Shown here piece by piece: positions 61,544 through 64,000 of a DNA stretch of 64,000 bases. The stretch's first letter is position 1. Each line of letters starts with the position of its first letter. The notes under the pieces were generated by a model, which saw nothing but the letters and a program-made list of their open reading frames with translations, was not told the DNA's origin and ran no database searches. Source of the stretch: Anaspis maculata (taxonomy: Eukaryota > Arthropoda > Insecta > Coleoptera > Scraptiidae); the NCBI GenBank assembly GCA_949128115.1, contig OX421966.1, positions 66,275,416 through 66,339,415 of the forward strand, given 5' to 3'. Made by a program: the position numbers and the translations under genes.

Positions 61544-64000
61544 TCAGGTAAAAATATAAAATATTTCTGCCAATGATTCTGTAGTTGGAAAAGTTCCCAT
61601 GACTGAAATGGCATTAGCTTTTTGTATAGTCCCACTGATACGTTGGGTTAAAAAAGATTTTGAACGGGACTCTCCAGTTTGACGGTGTAAAAGTCTTCCT
61701 AAACTGTCAATGAAATCAATCGCTTCTTCGCACCAAGCGCCTAGGGTCTCCACCGCAAAAGGGACGAACAGGAAGTCTTCCTGTAGCTTGGAGTATTTTC
61801 GCTTTTTCAAATTTGCGGCTTTTTTGGCAGCGTACCCTGCTTGTTCTCTGGAGTGGTCCACATTTGACGGTGCAATTGTGTCGGTGCAGGTGGCATCCCA
61901 CACCAAGCACTGTCCATTCTCCCATGGTATTAGTGTTACTCCATCCACTCGCTTACCATCTTCTCGACACAGTCCACATGGTTCTAGACGGGCTGGAATT
62001 TTTGCAGAAATGAGCGAACGACAGATAATAGAATTCAGCTCTTGATGGCGGAAAAAACGGCCTGCACTTTTGGAACAACTCAGTCCATGGAGTCCATACT
62101 CATTCACTCGCTCTCCGCATATGCAGTAATGGGGTTTGCATATTTTGCATCCCAAGCGTATGCAGACTGCAATTCTAAAAGAATTGTTGTCGAAAAGTGT
62201 ACCAATAGCACGGGATGGAAGTGCCTGGAGCCAGGCGTTTGCTTCTTTTCTTTGGGTAGCCAAGTGAGTGGCTTTCTGAATGTCTGTTGTTGGCATGATT
62301 CCATTATTGATACGGACTAAATTCACCATGTCCCAGTTTTTTTGGAAAAGGGGGTCTGGAGGAAATTGGTCAGGGTTTAGCGAACTCCACTCAGCAAGAG
62401 CCTCCTCAACGTAAGAAATCTTTGGCTTGTCTGCATCTTCAAGATTTAACATCATATTGACAAGTTTAGATACTCCAAAAGTTGATGAAAGGAAAGCTGG
62501 TAGGAAAATGTCTTGTAGTTTTCTAATGCCAACTCCACCTTGCATAACCGGGAGAGAGGCCTTGGCGTATGCAAAGGGTGACAACTTACAATTAAATAAA
62601 AATTCCATTGTCCCCTTTATAAGTTCGTCCGCTTCAATTATGAAACTCTTATGTTTCCATAATGGTGTGGTTCTCATTATGTAAGTTAATTTTGGAATGG
62701 CAAAACAATTCCGCAACAAATAATAGGCAACATGTTGTTTATCAAGCTGCTTCAGTCTGTTGAACATCAACTTCATCTCTTCTAGTTTATCTTGGAGAAT
62801 TTGGTCGCAAGATCCCTCGGTGATTGGTGCTCCTAGTAACGCCACGTCATTAACAATTTTGATTCCAGGGGAAAGTTTTTGAAATTTTTCAAGAACCAGA
62901 TGATCCACTTTACCACAAACGTGTAGCTCGCATTTCGAAGAATTGATCAACAATCCGATCTTCTTGAAATGTTCAACGACGACCTCGAAATCAGAGAGAA
63001 CTTTGTCTGGTTTATCGGCGATGGTTCCGTCATCCAAATAAAAAGTGATCAATTCGGAGGACAGCAGCTCAATAACGGGGTGAATCGATAAACAAAATAA
63101 TAACGGTCCTGCCGGGTCTCCCTGTTGGCAACCAGAAGACGAAGGGATAGTCCAATCACTGTAGAACAGAAGTGAAGATTCGGAGTAAGATTGCCAGAAG
63201 AATGGATAAAGAAGTGGAGTGCATTCTTTCACGCCGTGCAACATAGCGTCCCTGTGAACTGTGTTGAATGCATTGGCGAAATCAATTTTTAAAAGAACTT
63301 TTCCTGAACTATGATTCTCATCCAAATATGTTCTTGTAGCATGAACTGCAGCTTCACATCCACCGCTTGTTGCAAAACCTAGTTGTTTCGGTCGAAGCAT
63401 ATTTCCAATAGTATCTTTGACTGAGTAACATCCCAACTTAGCAGCTAAACGTCTCAGAGTATTCCCGACAGCGATGGGGCGGACACCTCCGGTTTTTTTG
63501 TTCAACGCGCATAGGTTGGCGCCGAAAAATAAGGGAAGTACTTGTTCGTTTATTTTGCCGGCCAGCGTAAAGTTGCAAAATTTGGTGAGAGATTTGATAA
63601 GACGGGAAGCTGCATCACCATTGCCATTGGATACAAGATCCTTGAGGTGCTGAGGTCTTAGTCCGTCTATTCCTCCACTGGATCCATTTGGAAAACTAGC
63701 GATAGCCTTCCTAACATCCGCTTCTGAGACGCTTAGTGTTTCATCACCGATAACTGGAGGTGTTGGGTAGTCCATTGTTTTATTGGGATTTGGGTGTTTG
63801 TCCAACAGCTTCTTATAGGTGCTCTCATTTTCCGGGGCCAGTGAGTCGCTAGATGCCAAGATTTTCACAGCTCCTCGAATATCTCCTTCTGATACTTTGG
63901 ATTCGACTCTTCTTGATAGCGAAGTAGTTTTTGTCCCAATGTTGCTGTAATTTTCAACAGTACCTCTTATGTTTTGCTTCACCAGTCTTGCTAGAGAACA
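61544..64000 (-). CDS. R2-group non-LTR retrotransposon polyprotein (RT and restriction-like endonuclease), partial
   Basis: Minus strand, open for 818 codons from the right edge to the stop at 61544; the 5' end is outside the window. Order: linker (GDIRGAVKILASSDSLAPEN), RT fingers (FPNGSSGGIDGLRPQHLKDL), GGVRPIAVGNTLRRL, LGFATSGGCEAAVHATR, KIDFANAFNTVHRD (first catalytic aspartate), GCQQGDPAGPLLFCLSIHPV and FYLDDGTI (catalytic pair near 63020). Then thumb, a Cys/His motif (CKPHYCICGERVNEYGLHGL) and an endonuclease-like DGKRVDGVTLIPW...LVWDATC...KKRKYSKL. YLDD replaces the usual F/YADD. Related to but clearly different from the copy at 27465-31155. No lesions seen in this part. Confidence 0.8.
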   Translation of the reverse strand, partial: CSLARLVKQNIRGTVENYSNIGTKTTSLSRRVESKVSEGDIRGAVKILASSDSLAPENESTYKKLLDKHPNPNKTMDYPTPPVIGDETLSVSEADVRKAIASFPNGSSGGIDGLRPQHLKDLVSNGNGDAASRLIKSLTKFCNFTLAGKINEQVLPLFFGANLCALNKKTGGVRPIAVGNTLRRLAAKLGCYSVKDTIGNMLRPKQLGFATSGGCEAAVHATRTYLDENHSSGKVLLKIDFANAFNTVHRDAMLHGVKECTPLLYPFFWQSYSESSLLFYSDWTIPSSSGCQQGDPAGPLLFCLSIHPVIELLSSELITFYLDDGTIADKPDKVLSDFEVVVEHFKKIGLLINSSKCELHVCGKVDHLVLEKFQKLSPGIKIVNDVALLGAPITEGSCDQILQDKLEEMKLMFNRLKQLDKQHVAYYLLRNCFAIPKLTYIMRTTPLWKHKSFIIEADELIKGTMEFLFNCKLSPFAYAKASLPVMQGGVGIRKLQDIFLPAFLSSTFGVSKLVNMMLNLEDADKPKISYVEEALAEWSSLNPDQFPPDPLFQKNWDMVNLVRINNGIMPTTDIQKATHLATQRKEANAWLQALPSRAIGTLFDNNSFRIAVCIRLGCKICKPHYCICGERVNEYGLHGLSCSKSAGRFFRHQELNSIICRSLISAKIPARLEPCGLCREDGKRVDGVTLIPWENGQCLVWDATCTDTIAPSNVDHSREQAGYAAKKAANLKKRKYSKLQEDFLFVPFAVETLGAWCEEAIDFIDSLGRLLHRQTGESRSKSFLTQRISGTIQKANAISVMGTFPTTESLAEIFYIFT

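Overview
This window is eukaryotic, AT-rich nuclear DNA, most likely from an insect. The order is not provable from sequence; the mix of I-like, Penelope, Gypsy, R2-group, hAT, CACTA-like and foldback elements fits a repeat-rich genome such as a hemipteran. There are no operons or bacterial signals. Host-gene content is small: three copies of a tiny secreted-peptide gene (4166, 8901, 46530), one USP-type deubiquitinase exon with a decayed second copy (55444-54540 and about 53150-52800, minus strand), a few spliceable exon fragments of unrecognised genes (1-340, 52045-52422), and a 186-aa transposon-like ORF (48597-48037). Nearly everything else is transposable-element sequence, much of it nested.

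Left part (1-11.9 kb): a partial host exon, an AT-rich palindrome, a 300-bp tandem duplication, then two copies of a segmental duplication carrying the peptide gene and part of an upstream foldback element. The second copy has been hit by a tRNA-derived SINE (6349-6530), a CACTA-like element (6747-8394) that itself contains another foldback, and a large palindrome (9053-10738) that inverts part of the peptide gene's own 3' end.

Middle (11.9-27 kb): a six-layer nest. A minus-strand non-LTR element (body 23.4-25.35 kb, TTGA-type tail at 12268-12298) is split by foldback A (12334-23296). A is split by a plus-strand I-like retrotransposon (12579-22060, 14-bp target-site duplication). That is split inside its RNase H domain by foldback C (17269-21233, target duplication AAT). 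C contains element P (18800-20195), which contains palindrome Q. To the right lie foldback D with its own inner MITE, and the remains of a 270-bp satellite.

27-34 kb: the satellite is interrupted by a restriction-like-endonuclease (R2-group) non-LTR retrotransposon whose 5' part is inverted, as expected from twin priming. More satellite units and a CAGGGTG foldback follow.

34-44 kb: a minus-strand Gypsy element (34464-41320; LTRs, 5-bp target duplication, tRNA-Ser-type primer site) with a large pol deletion and three insertions of different type (TAA, AT and 8-bp duplications). It sits in one arm of an older inverted duplication whose centre is hAT-like element L, with a decayed hAT transposase.

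44.6-47.6 kb: the third peptide gene, whose upstream region is split by a 5'-truncated Penelope-like element with a hammerhead-like hairpin in its 3' region. 47.6-61.5 kb: sparse host fragments and short foldbacks. 61.5-64 kb: a long, uninterrupted R2-group ORF running off the right edge.

Split elements were reconstructed by eye from target duplications and reading-frame continuity. Family names come from recognised motifs and were not checked by any search.
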